Shown here: positions 35,271 to 43,031 of the stretch, one piece after another
Layout: each line of letters begins with the position of its first letter
Numbering within the stretch: position 1 is the first letter of the stretch
DNA from: Burkholderiales bacterium
GTDB lineage: Bacteria; Pseudomonadota; Gammaproteobacteria; Burkholderiales; WYBJ01
Assembly (NCBI GenBank): GCA_020848435.1
Contig: JADLAC010000078.1
Coordinates: 109,004 to 173,003, forward strand
DNA length: 64,000 nt
Reading direction: 5' to 3'
The notes under the pieces: model-generated
Told to the model about the DNA's origin: nothing
Seen by the model: the letters and a program-made list of their open reading frames with translations, nothing else
Databases searched by the model: none
Program-made: the position numbers and the translations under genes

Positions 35271-36656
35271 ATGCACAACACCCTCCTCACCTTGGCCCGC
35301 TTCGTCGCGCAATCGCGGCTCGATACGATCGACGAGTCGGTACAGGACGAGGCCGTGCGCGCTTGGGTCAACTGGCTCGGCTGCGCACTGGGCGGATGCC
35401 TCGATCCCGCGGTCGATACCGTCATGGATGCGGCGGCCTGCGCCGCCGTCCACGCGCAGGCAACCCGACTCGGCCGCGGCGATCGCACCGATGTGCTCTC
35501 CGCGGCGATGGGTCACGGCGTCGCATCGACGGTGCTCGACTACGGCGACACCCATCCGATGGCAGGCGTCGCGGTCGCGGCACCGGTGGCAGCCGCGGTC
35601 ATCGCCGTGGCGCAAGCGCGCGCGCTCGCCGGATCGCGGGTCGTGCATGCCTTCGTGCTCGGCGCCGAGGTCGCATGCCGCGCGGCACTGGCGCTCGATG
35701 CACCTTCCCCCCGCGGCTCGAACGCCGCCGCCTTGAGCGGTGCGCTCGGCGCCGCAGCAGCGTGTGCGAAGTTGCTCGGGCTCGATGAGTATGGCATCGC
35801 CGATGCCATCGGCATCGCGACGACCGGGGCGAACGGCTCGGGCGAGCGGGCAGCGACCGCATCGAGATTGCTCGCGCCCGCAATCGCGGCCCGTGACGGC
35901 GCGCGGGCCGCGCTCTACGCGCAGCAACACAGCATCCGCCCGACCCGCGCGCCGGACGCCCCGCCCGCGCTGCCGTGCGTACGAGCCGCCGAGGCGAACG
36001 CGGCGGTCTTGCTCGACGCTCTCGGCAGCGAGTGGCATTTCACGCGTACCGTCTATCATCCCTATCCGGGCCCGATCACGCTCCATGCCCTGATCGAGGC
36101 TTGCCTGCAACTCAAACAGAGCCACAAAGCGCTCGGCCGCGATATCGAGCAAGTGCAATTGTGGGTGAGCCCGGCGCTTGCCGAAGAACCCGGCGCAAGG
36201 GAACCCTCGACGCCCGCGCAAGCCCGATCCTCCGCGTACCACGCGGCGGCCAGCGCGTTGATCGCGGGCGCGGCCGACCCGGCGCAAGTCGCGCCGGAGC
36301 GCTTGGCGAACCGGCGCGTCGCCGAATTGCGCAACCGGGTGGCGTTGTGCGCCGATCCGCGCCTGAGCGAGCAAGCGGCCCGGCTGGAGGTTCGGATGCG
36401 CGATGGCCGCGTGCTGGAGCGCCAGGTGCGCTGCGCACTCGGCTCGCCGCAACGCCCGCTCGGGGATGCCGAGCTGTGCGCCAAGTTCCGCCGGCTCGCC
36501 GCCGAGACGCTCTCGACCGACCAGGCGGAGCGCATGCTGGCGCTGGCGTGGAACATGCGCGCGCTGTCCGACATCGGAGCGCTCGTTCGCGCGAGCGTGC
36601 CCGAAGATATACTGGAGCCGGCCGAGCTGCCCGGCTCGCCGTTGATCCCTCGCTAG
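35271..36656 (+). CDS. MmgE/PrpD family protein
   Basis: The product is 461 residues with the start taken at the ATG at 35271. A TTG at 35178 would add 31 residues without family features. The all-helical N domain has WVNWLGCALGG, AAMGHGVASTVLDYGDTHP and HAFVLGAEVACRAALAL. The smaller C domain begins near YHPYPGPITLHALIEA. The family contains 2-methylcitrate dehydratase PrpD and many uncharacterised hydratases or isomerases of hydroxy-di/tricarboxylates. An alpha/beta hydrolase gene follows by 14 bp. Confidence 0.88.
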   Translation: MHNTLLTLARFVAQSRLDTIDESVQDEAVRAWVNWLGCALGGCLDPAVDTVMDAAACAAVHAQATRLGRGDRTDVLSAAMGHGVASTVLDYGDTHPMAGVAVAAPVAAAVIAVAQARALAGSRVVHAFVLGAEVACRAALALDAPSPRGSNAAALSGALGAAAACAKLLGLDEYGIADAIGIATTGANGSGERAATASRLLAPAIAARDGARAALYAQQHSIRPTRAPDAPPALPCVRAAEANAAVLLDALGSEWHFTRTVYHPYPGPITLHALIEACLQLKQSHKALGRDIEQVQLWVSPALAEEPGAREPSTPAQARSSAYHAAASALIAGAADPAQVAPERLANRRVAELRNRVALCADPRLSEQAARLEVRMRDGRVLERQVRCALGSPQRPLGDAELCAKFRRLAAETLSTDQAERMLALAWNMRALSDIGALVRASVPEDILEPAELPGSPLIPR

Positions 36657-36670
36657 CTCGGAGCCCCGCC

Positions 36671-37552
36671 ATGCCCTATGCGAAAGTGAACGCAGTGCGG
36701 CTGTATTACGAGGAGGCCGGCAGCGGCACGCCGGTCGTGTTCGTGCACGAGTTTGCCGGCGACCTTCGAAGCTGGGAACCGCAGCTACGCTATTTCGCGC
36801 GCCGATACCGCTGCATCGCCTACAACGCGCGCGGTTATCCGCCCTCGGATGTGCCGAAAGCGCTGGCGAAGTATTCGCAGGCGATCCATGTCGATGACAT
36901 CGCCGGCATGCTCGATGCGCTCGACATCCGGCGCGCGCATATCGTCGGCTGCTCGATGGGCGGCTACGCGGCCGTGCACTTCGCGCTGCGCCATGCCAAG
37001 CGCGCGGCTTCGTGCACCGCGATCGGCGCGGGCTTCGGTTCGGATCCGGATAAGCGCGAGCAGTTTCTGGCGGATACCGAAGCGCAGGCTTTGCGCTTCG
37101 ACCGGCTCGGCATGCCCAAAGCCGTTCAGGACTACAAGGTGGGTCCGTCGCGCGTGCAGTTCCTGAATCGCGATCCGCGCGGTTTCGACGAGTTCGCGCG
37201 CCAGTTCGAAGCGCACTCCGCGCTCGGCTCGGCCAACACCTTGCGTGGCGTCCAAGCCCAGCGGCCGGCGATCTACGCGCTGGAGCAGGGCTTGCGCCGC
37301 TGCCGCGTTCCGCTCCTGGTCGTCTCGGGCGACGAGGACGACAATTGCCTCGAGCCCGGCATTTTCATCAAGCGCGTATGCATGAGCGCGAGCCTGCTGG
37401 TGGTCCCGGCCACCGGGCATGCCGTCAATCTCGAGGAGCCGGATGTCTTCAATCGGGCGCTGCTCGATTTTCTGACCGCCGTCGACACCCGCGCCTGGCG
37501 GCCGCGCGATCCGCGTGCGCTCGGCAAGTCGACCCTGTCCAACAAGGGCTGA
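36671..37552 (+). CDS. Alpha/beta fold hydrolase
   Basis: The product is 293 residues from the ATG at 36671; the longer frame overlaps MmgE/PrpD in another frame. The oxyanion segment is VHEFAGD (25-31). The nucleophile elbow is VGCSMGG with Ser95, followed by the acid in VVSGDEDDN and the His in ATGHAVNLEEP. It resembles 3-oxoadipate enol-lactonase type esterases. It is probably co-transcribed with the MmgE/PrpD gene. The next gene on the other strand ends 6 bp after its stop. Confidence 0.9.
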   Translation: MPYAKVNAVRLYYEEAGSGTPVVFVHEFAGDLRSWEPQLRYFARRYRCIAYNARGYPPSDVPKALAKYSQAIHVDDIAGMLDALDIRRAHIVGCSMGGYAAVHFALRHAKRAASCTAIGAGFGSDPDKREQFLADTEAQALRFDRLGMPKAVQDYKVGPSRVQFLNRDPRGFDEFARQFEAHSALGSANTLRGVQAQRPAIYALEQGLRRCRVPLLVVSGDEDDNCLEPGIFIKRVCMSASLLVVPATGHAVNLEEPDVFNRALLDFLTAVDTRAWRPRDPRALGKSTLSNKG

Positions 37553-37558
37553 TGCGCG

Positions 37559-38227
37559 TCACTTGTCGAACTTGACGACCTCGCTCGCGAGCACGCGCAC
37601 GAGCGCGAGACACTTACCCTTGGCGCGGGAGAACTTGTCCAGCTCGCCCATTTCGCAGCGATCGCCGCCGCCCACCTGGACGCGCGCGATGTCTTCGCAG
37701 TCGATGCCGTTGAAGCGCACTTCGCGGCGCTGTGAATCGCCCGGCTTGATGAAGCCGAAGGCGGAGAATTGGGCGTCGTACACCACGCCGTTGGGGCGAA
37801 AGACGGAGAACTCGGGGACGAGACTGCGGATCTCGTAGGGCAGGTTGTTGACGAGCTTGAGCTGGTAGCGGCAGATGCGGTTGCCGGAGACTTTGCCTTC
37901 GAGGCTCAACAACGCTTCGCCCTCATCCTTCGTTTTGTCGGCATCGGGCTTGGCGTCTTTCGCAGCGGTGCTCGGCTTGGCGTCGGCGGCGCTCGGCTTG
38001 GCGTCGGCGGTGCTCGGCTTGGCGTCGGCGGCGGTGGGCGGTTTCGCGACCTTGGCCTCGGGCGTTGCCGCCTTGCCCGCCTCGGGCTCCAGATAGCGCC
38101 AAGTCTGGTCGTCCTTGAGCAAGATGCGCCGGCCATCGGGCGCGGTGAGCTCGAAATCCGCCTGCGCCGCGGACCCGCACAGCGCGCCGAGCACTGCGGC
38201 GCCCAGCAAGATCGACCGTCGTTGCAT
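37559..38227 (-). CDS. Exported protein with Ala/Lys/Pro repeats, DUF3157-like
   Basis: The product is 222 residues from the ATG at 38227. A signal peptide (about 1-23, AAQA-D) precedes a short domain FELTAPDGRRILLKDDQTWRY split around 25-45 that resembles DUF3157 starts. A low-complexity linker then contains three copies of ADAKPS(T/A), encoded by three 21-bp repeats (37971-38033). The C-terminal domain (about 105-222) has CRYQLKLVNNLPYEIRS and four Cys that could form disulfides. The function is unknown. The cell location is probably the periplasm. Confidence 0.75.
   Translation of the reverse strand: MQRRSILLGAAVLGALCGSAAQADFELTAPDGRRILLKDDQTWRYLEPEAGKAATPEAKVAKPPTAADAKPSTADAKPSAADAKPSTAAKDAKPDADKTKDEGEALLSLEGKVSGNRICRYQLKLVNNLPYEIRSLVPEFSVFRPNGVVYDAQFSAFGFIKPGDSQRREVRFNGIDCEDIARVQVGGGDRCEMGELDKFSRAKGKCLALVRVLASEVVKFDK
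37971..38033. repeat. Three 21-bp tandem repeats inside a coding region
   Basis: The units 37971-37991, 37992-38012 and 38013-38033 differ only at the next-to-last base (C/T/C). Each encodes seven residues of the linker in the exported protein on the minus strand. Copy number could change without a frameshift. Confidence 0.85.
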
Positions 38228-38386
38228 AGTCCACCCCTCGAGATCGGTTGTCCGCATCGCCTCACCGGTGCGATCGGGGTTGCGTCCGGCGTCAATGCGC
38301 ATCATAGCGGCAAGCCGCGGCCCACAGCCTTTGCGAATACGGCGCGGCGTTGATTGCGGCTCGCCGCGCGCGTTCCTTGAGCGGCG

Positions 38387-38446
38387 CTAGTCGATTTTCA
38401 CGCCGGTGCGGCGAATGATCGGCGGCCACTTCCTCGCCTCGGGCTC
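38387..38446 (-). pseudogene. Bug receptor relic (last 19 codons)
   Basis: Directly after the oxygenase stop, and in the same frame, the minus strand reads EPEARKWPPIIRRTGVKID followed by TAG (38387-38389). This is the typical C terminus of Bug receptors (compare KYAAISKKIGVKVE in the gene at 11409). No start or signal peptide remains, so the rest of the gene was deleted, probably when it was joined to the oxygenase gene. Confidence 0.7.
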
Positions 38447-39625
38447 CTAGCTCCGAGCTTCGCGGCGTGGCCGCGTCGCACCCATTGCTCGCGCGTACCA
38501 GGCATCGAAGGCGTGCACGCAGCGCTCGCTGGCGTGGTAGGGTCCGGGGCGGTAACCGCGCGAGGCGGCGCCCTGCTGCACACGCTCGCACAACGCCCAG
38601 TCCTGGCGGTTGGTGAGATCCCAGAATTCGATCACGCCGGCAGGATCGAAGCCGGGCGCGGCCAGAATTTCGGGCGCGACGAAAAGCTCGCAGTCGACCA
38701 CCGAGCGCGCGGGTGCGCGCGGCCATACGCGATGCACCAGCAGATAGTCCGGGTGGATGCCCAACATGAGGTTGGGATAGACGAGGTAATAGTGGACCAG
38801 GCGGCTCGGCGGCGCCTCGGCCGCGAGCTGCGCCCAGGCGCTGCGGCCGCTCGTCGAGAGCGTGTCCACGCCCGCCTTCAACGCCATCGGCCCGCCGTTG
38901 TACGTCGGCGTCGATTCGAAGCCACCGCTCGCCAGATCGGCCAGGCGCGCGAGCTGGGGGTGCACGCCAGGACAGTGATAGCACTCGCTGTAGTTCTCGC
39001 ACACGATCTTCCAGTTGCACGCGAGCTGGTAGTCGAGGCGGCGCACACGGCACAGGCGGGCGAGGCCGAATGGCTCGAGCCGCGGGAGCGCGCCGAGCGG
39101 CTCGGCGCGCGCATCGAGATTGACGAACACGAAGCCGTCGTGGCGCGCAAGCGGCATCGCGGCGAGTCCCAGGTCGTGCGCGCTGCTCGCAACGTCCATG
39201 CGCGGCGCGTGGCGCAACGCCCCGTCGAAGCCATAGCTCCAGGCGTGGTAAGGACAGCGGATCGCGCTGCGCAGGCAACCGCGCGGCTCGTCCACCAGGC
39301 GCGCGCCGCGATGGCGGCAGACGTTGTAGAAAGCGCGCAGGACGCCATCCTCGGCGCGCACGATGAGCACGCGCTCGCCTACAAGCTCGTGGGTGACGAA
39401 GCTTCCGGCCTGCGGAAAGTCTTCGTCGCGAGCGAGGGCGAGCCAGCGGCGCGCGAACAGCTCGCGCTGCTCCAGCGCGAATACGCGCTGCGAGGTGAAG
39501 ACTTCCGCGGGCAGCGTGCGGGCTTGCTCCAGCGGTGCGCAGCTGCGCTCGAGCGCCGCCTCGAGCGCGGCAGCGACGATCGGTCGCGGGGCCAGGTCTT
39601 CCACGTTGCAGTCAAGCGCGGTCAA
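38447..39625 (-). CDS. Rieske aromatic ring-hydroxylating oxygenase, alpha subunit
   Basis: The frame gives 392 residues. The Rieske [2Fe-2S] site is Cys103-x-His105 and Cys124-x2-His127 (CRHRG; CPYHAW). The mononuclear iron motif has His217 and His222 (NYSECYHCPGVHPQ). It would insert oxygen into an aromatic, amine or related substrate using electrons from a reductase not seen here. The usual start would be the TTG at 39625, but the first 11 codons are encoded inside a repeat copy (39594-39615). The native start may therefore be a later codon or have been replaced. A Bug relic follows its stop. Confidence 0.88.
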   Translation of the reverse strand: MTALDCNVEDLAPRPIVAAALEAALERSCAPLEQARTLPAEVFTSQRVFALEQRELFARRWLALARDEDFPQAGSFVTHELVGERVLIVRAEDGVLRAFYNVCRHRGARLVDEPRGCLRSAIRCPYHAWSYGFDGALRHAPRMDVASSAHDLGLAAMPLARHDGFVFVNLDARAEPLGALPRLEPFGLARLCRVRRLDYQLACNWKIVCENYSECYHCPGVHPQLARLADLASGGFESTPTYNGGPMALKAGVDTLSTSGRSAWAQLAAEAPPSRLVHYYLVYPNLMLGIHPDYLLVHRVWPRAPARSVVDCELFVAPEILAAPGFDPAGVIEFWDLTNRQDWALCERVQQGAASRGYRPGPYHASERCVHAFDAWYARAMGATRPRREARS

Positions 39626-39668
39626 GGGACAGGTCTTGCACGTTGCAGGTCTTGCACGTTGCAGTCAA
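39594..39668. repeat. Cluster of three GTCTTGCACGTTGCA repeats
   Basis: The copies are 39594-39615 (one mismatch), 39631-39646 and 39647-39668. The last two are tandem with a 16-bp period, and the outer two end in GTTGCAGTCAA. They lie between the exported hydrolase gene and the oxygenase gene, and the first copy runs into the oxygenase start. The same core recurs at 40955-41054 and in part at 11366-11378. Confidence 0.85.
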
Positions 39669-39709
39669 CTACGACCTGCGAGCCTCGCCCCGATCTGCTG
39701 CGGCGAGGT

Positions 39710-40927
39710 CTATTCGGTATTGAGCCCCGAGCGGCTGTGACCGCTCGCGTCGCGCGGCGCCTGGACCAGCGTGTCGTTCTCCGCCACCACGCGGCACGAC
39801 GCCTGCCCGCACGCCTCCAGCGCGGCCGCGCTCGCCGCTTGCAAGGTGTAATGACCCGAGCGCCAAGCGAAGCGTCCATTGAGCGAGAGCGCGAATGCCT
39901 TATTGTCGGACGATTCCAGGTAGCGCAGCCAGTGGCTTCGATGGCTGGGCGCGAGCTCGGCGGGGGGCGGGAGCTGCGCGATGGCCGGCTCGCTCGGAGG
40001 CGTGTCCCAGGTAGGCAGGGCGTTACGCTTGAGGAAGCTGTCGAGCAGCGGGCGCCACTGCGGCACGCCACCGCGGCGGGCGAATAGGGCGTGCCCGTCC
40101 TCGGCGAACGCCGGCAGCAAGCGGAATTCGCCGGTGCCGCCCTGGCTCGTGTACGCGGTGAACATGCGCTTGGCCAGATCGGGACCGAAGTAGCTGTCGT
40201 TCTCGGTGTAGATCCAAAGACTGGGCACGCGCGCGGTCTTGCCCAGGGTCCTGTACGCCTCCACCAGGCGGTCTTCACGGCACACATCGTTGGGACCGCG
40301 CGAGCCGCGCCCGCCGGCGAAATTGATCACCGCCTTGAGCCCGGCCGGGGGATCGGCGGCGAGCGCCACGGTGCCGATGCCGCCCGCCGACTGGCCGATG
40401 ACGATGACTCGCTCGGGATCCACGTCCGGCATCCGCACCAGCGCCAGCAACGCGGCGCGCAGATCGCGCGCGCTCTCGCGCGCCGCGCGCTCATGGTCGG
40501 GCGATTCGCAGCGTCCCGAAGATTCCGCCCACGCGCCCTCGGACGTGCCATAGCCGCGGCGCATGACCACCACCGCGACATAGCCGCGGCGCGCCAGCTC
40601 CTCGGCTTGAAACGACATGTGGCCCGCGGACATGCGCCGCCGCGCCTGCGCCTCGCGCGGCGAGCCGTGGGTCAGGATCGCGAGCGGCAGCCGCCCCGCG
40701 ACCTCCGGCTTGACCCGCAGCGCTTCCAGCTCGAACGCCGCGCCGTCGCCGAGCACGACCGCCAGGCGCAGCGGCTCGTGGAGGATCGCGCTCTTCGGTA
40801 CGGGCGACGCGGCTGCGAGCGGCAGGCTGACGAGCCCGAGCAACGCCGCCGCGGCTAGCCGCCAAGGCGACGGGGCGCGGGTCCGCTCGCCCGCGGATCG
40901 AGGCTGCGCCCCAACTGTGCTTCCCAT
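39710..40927 (-). CDS. Exported alpha/beta hydrolase (dienelactone hydrolase / peptidase S9-like)
   Basis: The product is 405 residues from the ATG at 40927 with GGGAGAG upstream; the longer frame includes the repeat cluster. A signal peptide (about 20-45, PLAAAS) is followed by a hydrolase domain. That domain has ILTHGSPRE, VVMRRGYGTSEG, the nucleophile elbow VIGQSAGGIG, and ENDSYFGP then AEDGHALF for acid and His. A C-terminal region of about 80 residues has two Cys (EACGQASCRVV). The gene is bracketed by repeat clusters on both sides. The substrate is unknown. Confidence 0.85.
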   Translation of the reverse strand: MGSTVGAQPRSAGERTRAPSPWRLAAAALLGLVSLPLAAASPVPKSAILHEPLRLAVVLGDGAAFELEALRVKPEVAGRLPLAILTHGSPREAQARRRMSAGHMSFQAEELARRGYVAVVVMRRGYGTSEGAWAESSGRCESPDHERAARESARDLRAALLALVRMPDVDPERVIVIGQSAGGIGTVALAADPPAGLKAVINFAGGRGSRGPNDVCREDRLVEAYRTLGKTARVPSLWIYTENDSYFGPDLAKRMFTAYTSQGGTGEFRLLPAFAEDGHALFARRGGVPQWRPLLDSFLKRNALPTWDTPPSEPAIAQLPPPAELAPSHRSHWLRYLESSDNKAFALSLNGRFAWRSGHYTLQAASAAALEACGQASCRVVAENDTLVQAPRDASGHSRSGLNTE

Positions 40928-40954
40928 GCGTTGTTTCTCTCCCTGCACTGGTCC

Positions 40955-41054
40955 GGGGTCTTGCACGTTGCAGCACATCATGCAACGTGCAAGACCTGGC
41001 CCGCCTTGCTGACTGACCCCCTTGCCTTCACTGCAACGCGCAAGACCTGACCCC
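40955..41054. repeat. Inverted pair and extra copy of the GTCTTGCACGTTGCA repeat
   Basis: GGTCTTGCACGTTGCA (40957-40972) and TGCAACGTGCAAGACC (40981-40996) are a perfect 16-bp inverted pair with an 8-nt loop. A further copy in the second orientation, with one mismatch and a GACCCC extension, lies at 41032-41054. The cluster separates the hydrolase gene from the UbiD-like gene. The hairpin could also act as a terminator for the UbiD operon. Confidence 0.85.
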
Positions 41055-41064
41055 CAAACCGCAT

Positions 41065-42522
41065 TCAATCGCCCAGAACATGTTTCCACTTCGCCCGCAC
41101 CGTCTCCTGCAGCGGCTTGCTCGCTTCGGCAACCGCCGGAAACTCGGCCAAGTAATCGAACGGCCGGCAGGCATCGATGATGGCCTTGGAGTTGAACGGC
41201 GCCCGATACGGATACGCGATCGCCATGGGATCGTTCTTCGAGCCCATGCCGCGCTGGATGATGTCGATATCGATCGCTGGGTCGGTGCGCGTGGCGACCG
41301 CCCACATCACCTCCTGCAGGTTGGACGGATCGATGTCGTCGTCGACCACCACCGAATAGCGCGACAGGTAGGCGCCCACCCCGCACTGGTTGAGGATGTG
41401 GCCGGCCTGGCGCGCATGGCCGGCGTAGCGCTGCTTGATCGCGACCACGTTGAACATGCGCGCGCCGCCAATCTCGTGTGCCCAGACACCCGCCACGTCA
41501 GGCACTCCGGCCGCCGCGAGCGCATCGAACAGCAGCGCCGAGCGCATGACGGCCTTGGAATACGAATAGTCGTTCGGCGGCTTCGCCGGCGGACTGCCGA
41601 CGATGATGGGATCGCCGCGAAAATACACTCGCTCGATGCGCACCGCCGGCGCGGTGGCGGCCTTGCCGGGGTAATAGCCGTGGAATTCGCCAAACGGCCC
41701 TTCGATGCGCTCGTCGCCGGGCGCGGCCCAACCCTCGAGCACGATCTCGGCCGCGGCCGGCATCGGCAGGCCGTTGAGCCCGCCCGCGACCACCGCCACC
41801 GGCTCGCCGAGGATCGCGCCGATATAGTTGTACTCGCACATGCCGAAGGGCACCTCGATCCCCGACACCAGGTAGCCCAGCGGATCGGCACCGATGACGA
41901 TGCACACGGGAAAGGGCTTGTCCGCCTGCATGTACTTGCGATATTGGATGGCGCCGTGCTTGCCCGCGATCATGTCGAGGCCGACGTGGTTGCGGTCGTG
42001 GATCATCACCCGGTAGGTGCCGACATTCACCCAGTCGCTGTCGTAATCGCGCGTCACCACCATGCAACCCGTGCCGATGTAGCGTCCGCCGTCGCGCTCG
42101 TGCCAACGCGGCGCGGGAAACGCGAACAGGTCGACCTCGGCGCCGTTCATCACGTTCTCCAGCACCGGCCCCTGCGCCACTTCGAGTGGCGCGAAGTCCT
42201 GCGCCCGCGCCTGCCAGCGCGCGGGCTGGCCGCGCAGCTTCTGCACCAGCGCGCGGTGATCGCGTTCGCTCCCCAGGCGCAAGATCGATGCCAGTCGCGC
42301 CGGGCTCGCCGTGCTGCACGTGAGCACACGATAGCCCGCCGGATAGCCTTGGATACGATCGAACAGTAGGGCGCGTGGATGGCTTCTCTTGACGTTGAGC
42401 TCGCTGATGGTGCCGAGCTCGAGATCCCAGTCGGCCCCCGCCACGTCCTTGAGCTCCCCCAGCGCACGCGCTTGGTCGAGCCAGGCCCGCAGGTCGAGGG
42501 GATTGCCGCGCGCCGCGCTCAT
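41065..42522 (-). CDS. UbiD family (prenylated-FMN) decarboxylase
   Basis: The product is 485 residues from the ATG at 42522; the frame further upstream is antisense-like sequence of the iron-sulfur subunit gene. It shows UbiD-family features: DLRAWLDQARALGELKDV at the start, DLFAFPAPRWHERDGGRYIGTG, EGPFGEFHGYYPG, and a C-terminal VVVDDDIDPSNLQEVMWAV. The family uses prenylated FMN for reversible decarboxylation of aromatic or unsaturated acids and needs a UbiX prenyltransferase encoded elsewhere. Its start overlaps the stop of the [2Fe-2S] subunit gene (ATGA), so it is part of the molybdenum hydroxylase operon. Confidence 0.9.
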   Translation of the reverse strand: MSAARGNPLDLRAWLDQARALGELKDVAGADWDLELGTISELNVKRSHPRALLFDRIQGYPAGYRVLTCSTASPARLASILRLGSERDHRALVQKLRGQPARWQARAQDFAPLEVAQGPVLENVMNGAEVDLFAFPAPRWHERDGGRYIGTGCMVVTRDYDSDWVNVGTYRVMIHDRNHVGLDMIAGKHGAIQYRKYMQADKPFPVCIVIGADPLGYLVSGIEVPFGMCEYNYIGAILGEPVAVVAGGLNGLPMPAAAEIVLEGWAAPGDERIEGPFGEFHGYYPGKAATAPAVRIERVYFRGDPIIVGSPPAKPPNDYSYSKAVMRSALLFDALAAAGVPDVAGVWAHEIGGARMFNVVAIKQRYAGHARQAGHILNQCGVGAYLSRYSVVVDDDIDPSNLQEVMWAVATRTDPAIDIDIIQRGMGSKNDPMAIAYPYRAPFNSKAIIDACRPFDYLAEFPAVAEASKPLQETVRAKWKHVLGD

Positions 42523-43001
42523 GAACGCGCTCGTCGCATGCGCGCCGCGAGCTGCACGGCCCGAATGATCTCGGGGTACGCCGCGCAGCGGCACAGGTTG
42601 CCGGAAAGATAATGGCGGATTTCGTCCTCGCTCGGCTCGGGATTCGCCGCCAGCAGCTCGCGGCTCATGAGCACGAATCCCGGCGTGCAGAAGCCGCACT
42701 GGAACGCGCCGCACTGCGCGAAGGCCTGCTGCACCTCGTCGAGGCCATCCTCGCCGAAGGGCTGCTCGATGGTGTCGACGCACGTGGCGTCGAGCTGCAC
42801 GGCAAAGTACAGGCAGCCCGAGACGGCGAGCCCGTCGACGCGCACGGTGCAGCAGCCGCACAGCCCCTGGCCGCAGCTCTCGCGTGCGCCGTGCAGCCCG
42901 AGCCGCTGCAACAGCTCGACCACGTTTTCGTGCGGCGCGACGCTCGCCGCGATCGCTTCACCGTTCAAAGTGAAGCGGATGATGCGCTGTGCGGTGCTCA
43001 T
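42519..43001 (-). CDS. Molybdenum hydroxylase [2Fe-2S] subunit (CoxS-like)
   Basis: The product is 160 residues. The plant-type [2Fe-2S] cluster is bound by Cys43, Cys48, Cys51 and Cys63 (ESCGQGLCGCC and SGC). The second cluster is bound by Cys102, Cys105, Cys137 and Cys139 (CGFCTPG; NLCRCAAYPE). It carries electrons from the molybdenum centre to FAD. It lies 30 bp after the large-subunit gene and overlaps the UbiD gene. Confidence 0.95.
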   Translation of the reverse strand: MSTAQRIIRFTLNGEAIAASVAPHENVVELLQRLGLHGARESCGQGLCGCCTVRVDGLAVSGCLYFAVQLDATCVDTIEQPFGEDGLDEVQQAFAQCGAFQCGFCTPGFVLMSRELLAANPEPSEDEIRHYLSGNLCRCAAYPEIIRAVQLAARMRRARS

Positions 43002-43031
43002 GGATGCGTGCCGTTGTCCCCGCTCATGCCA

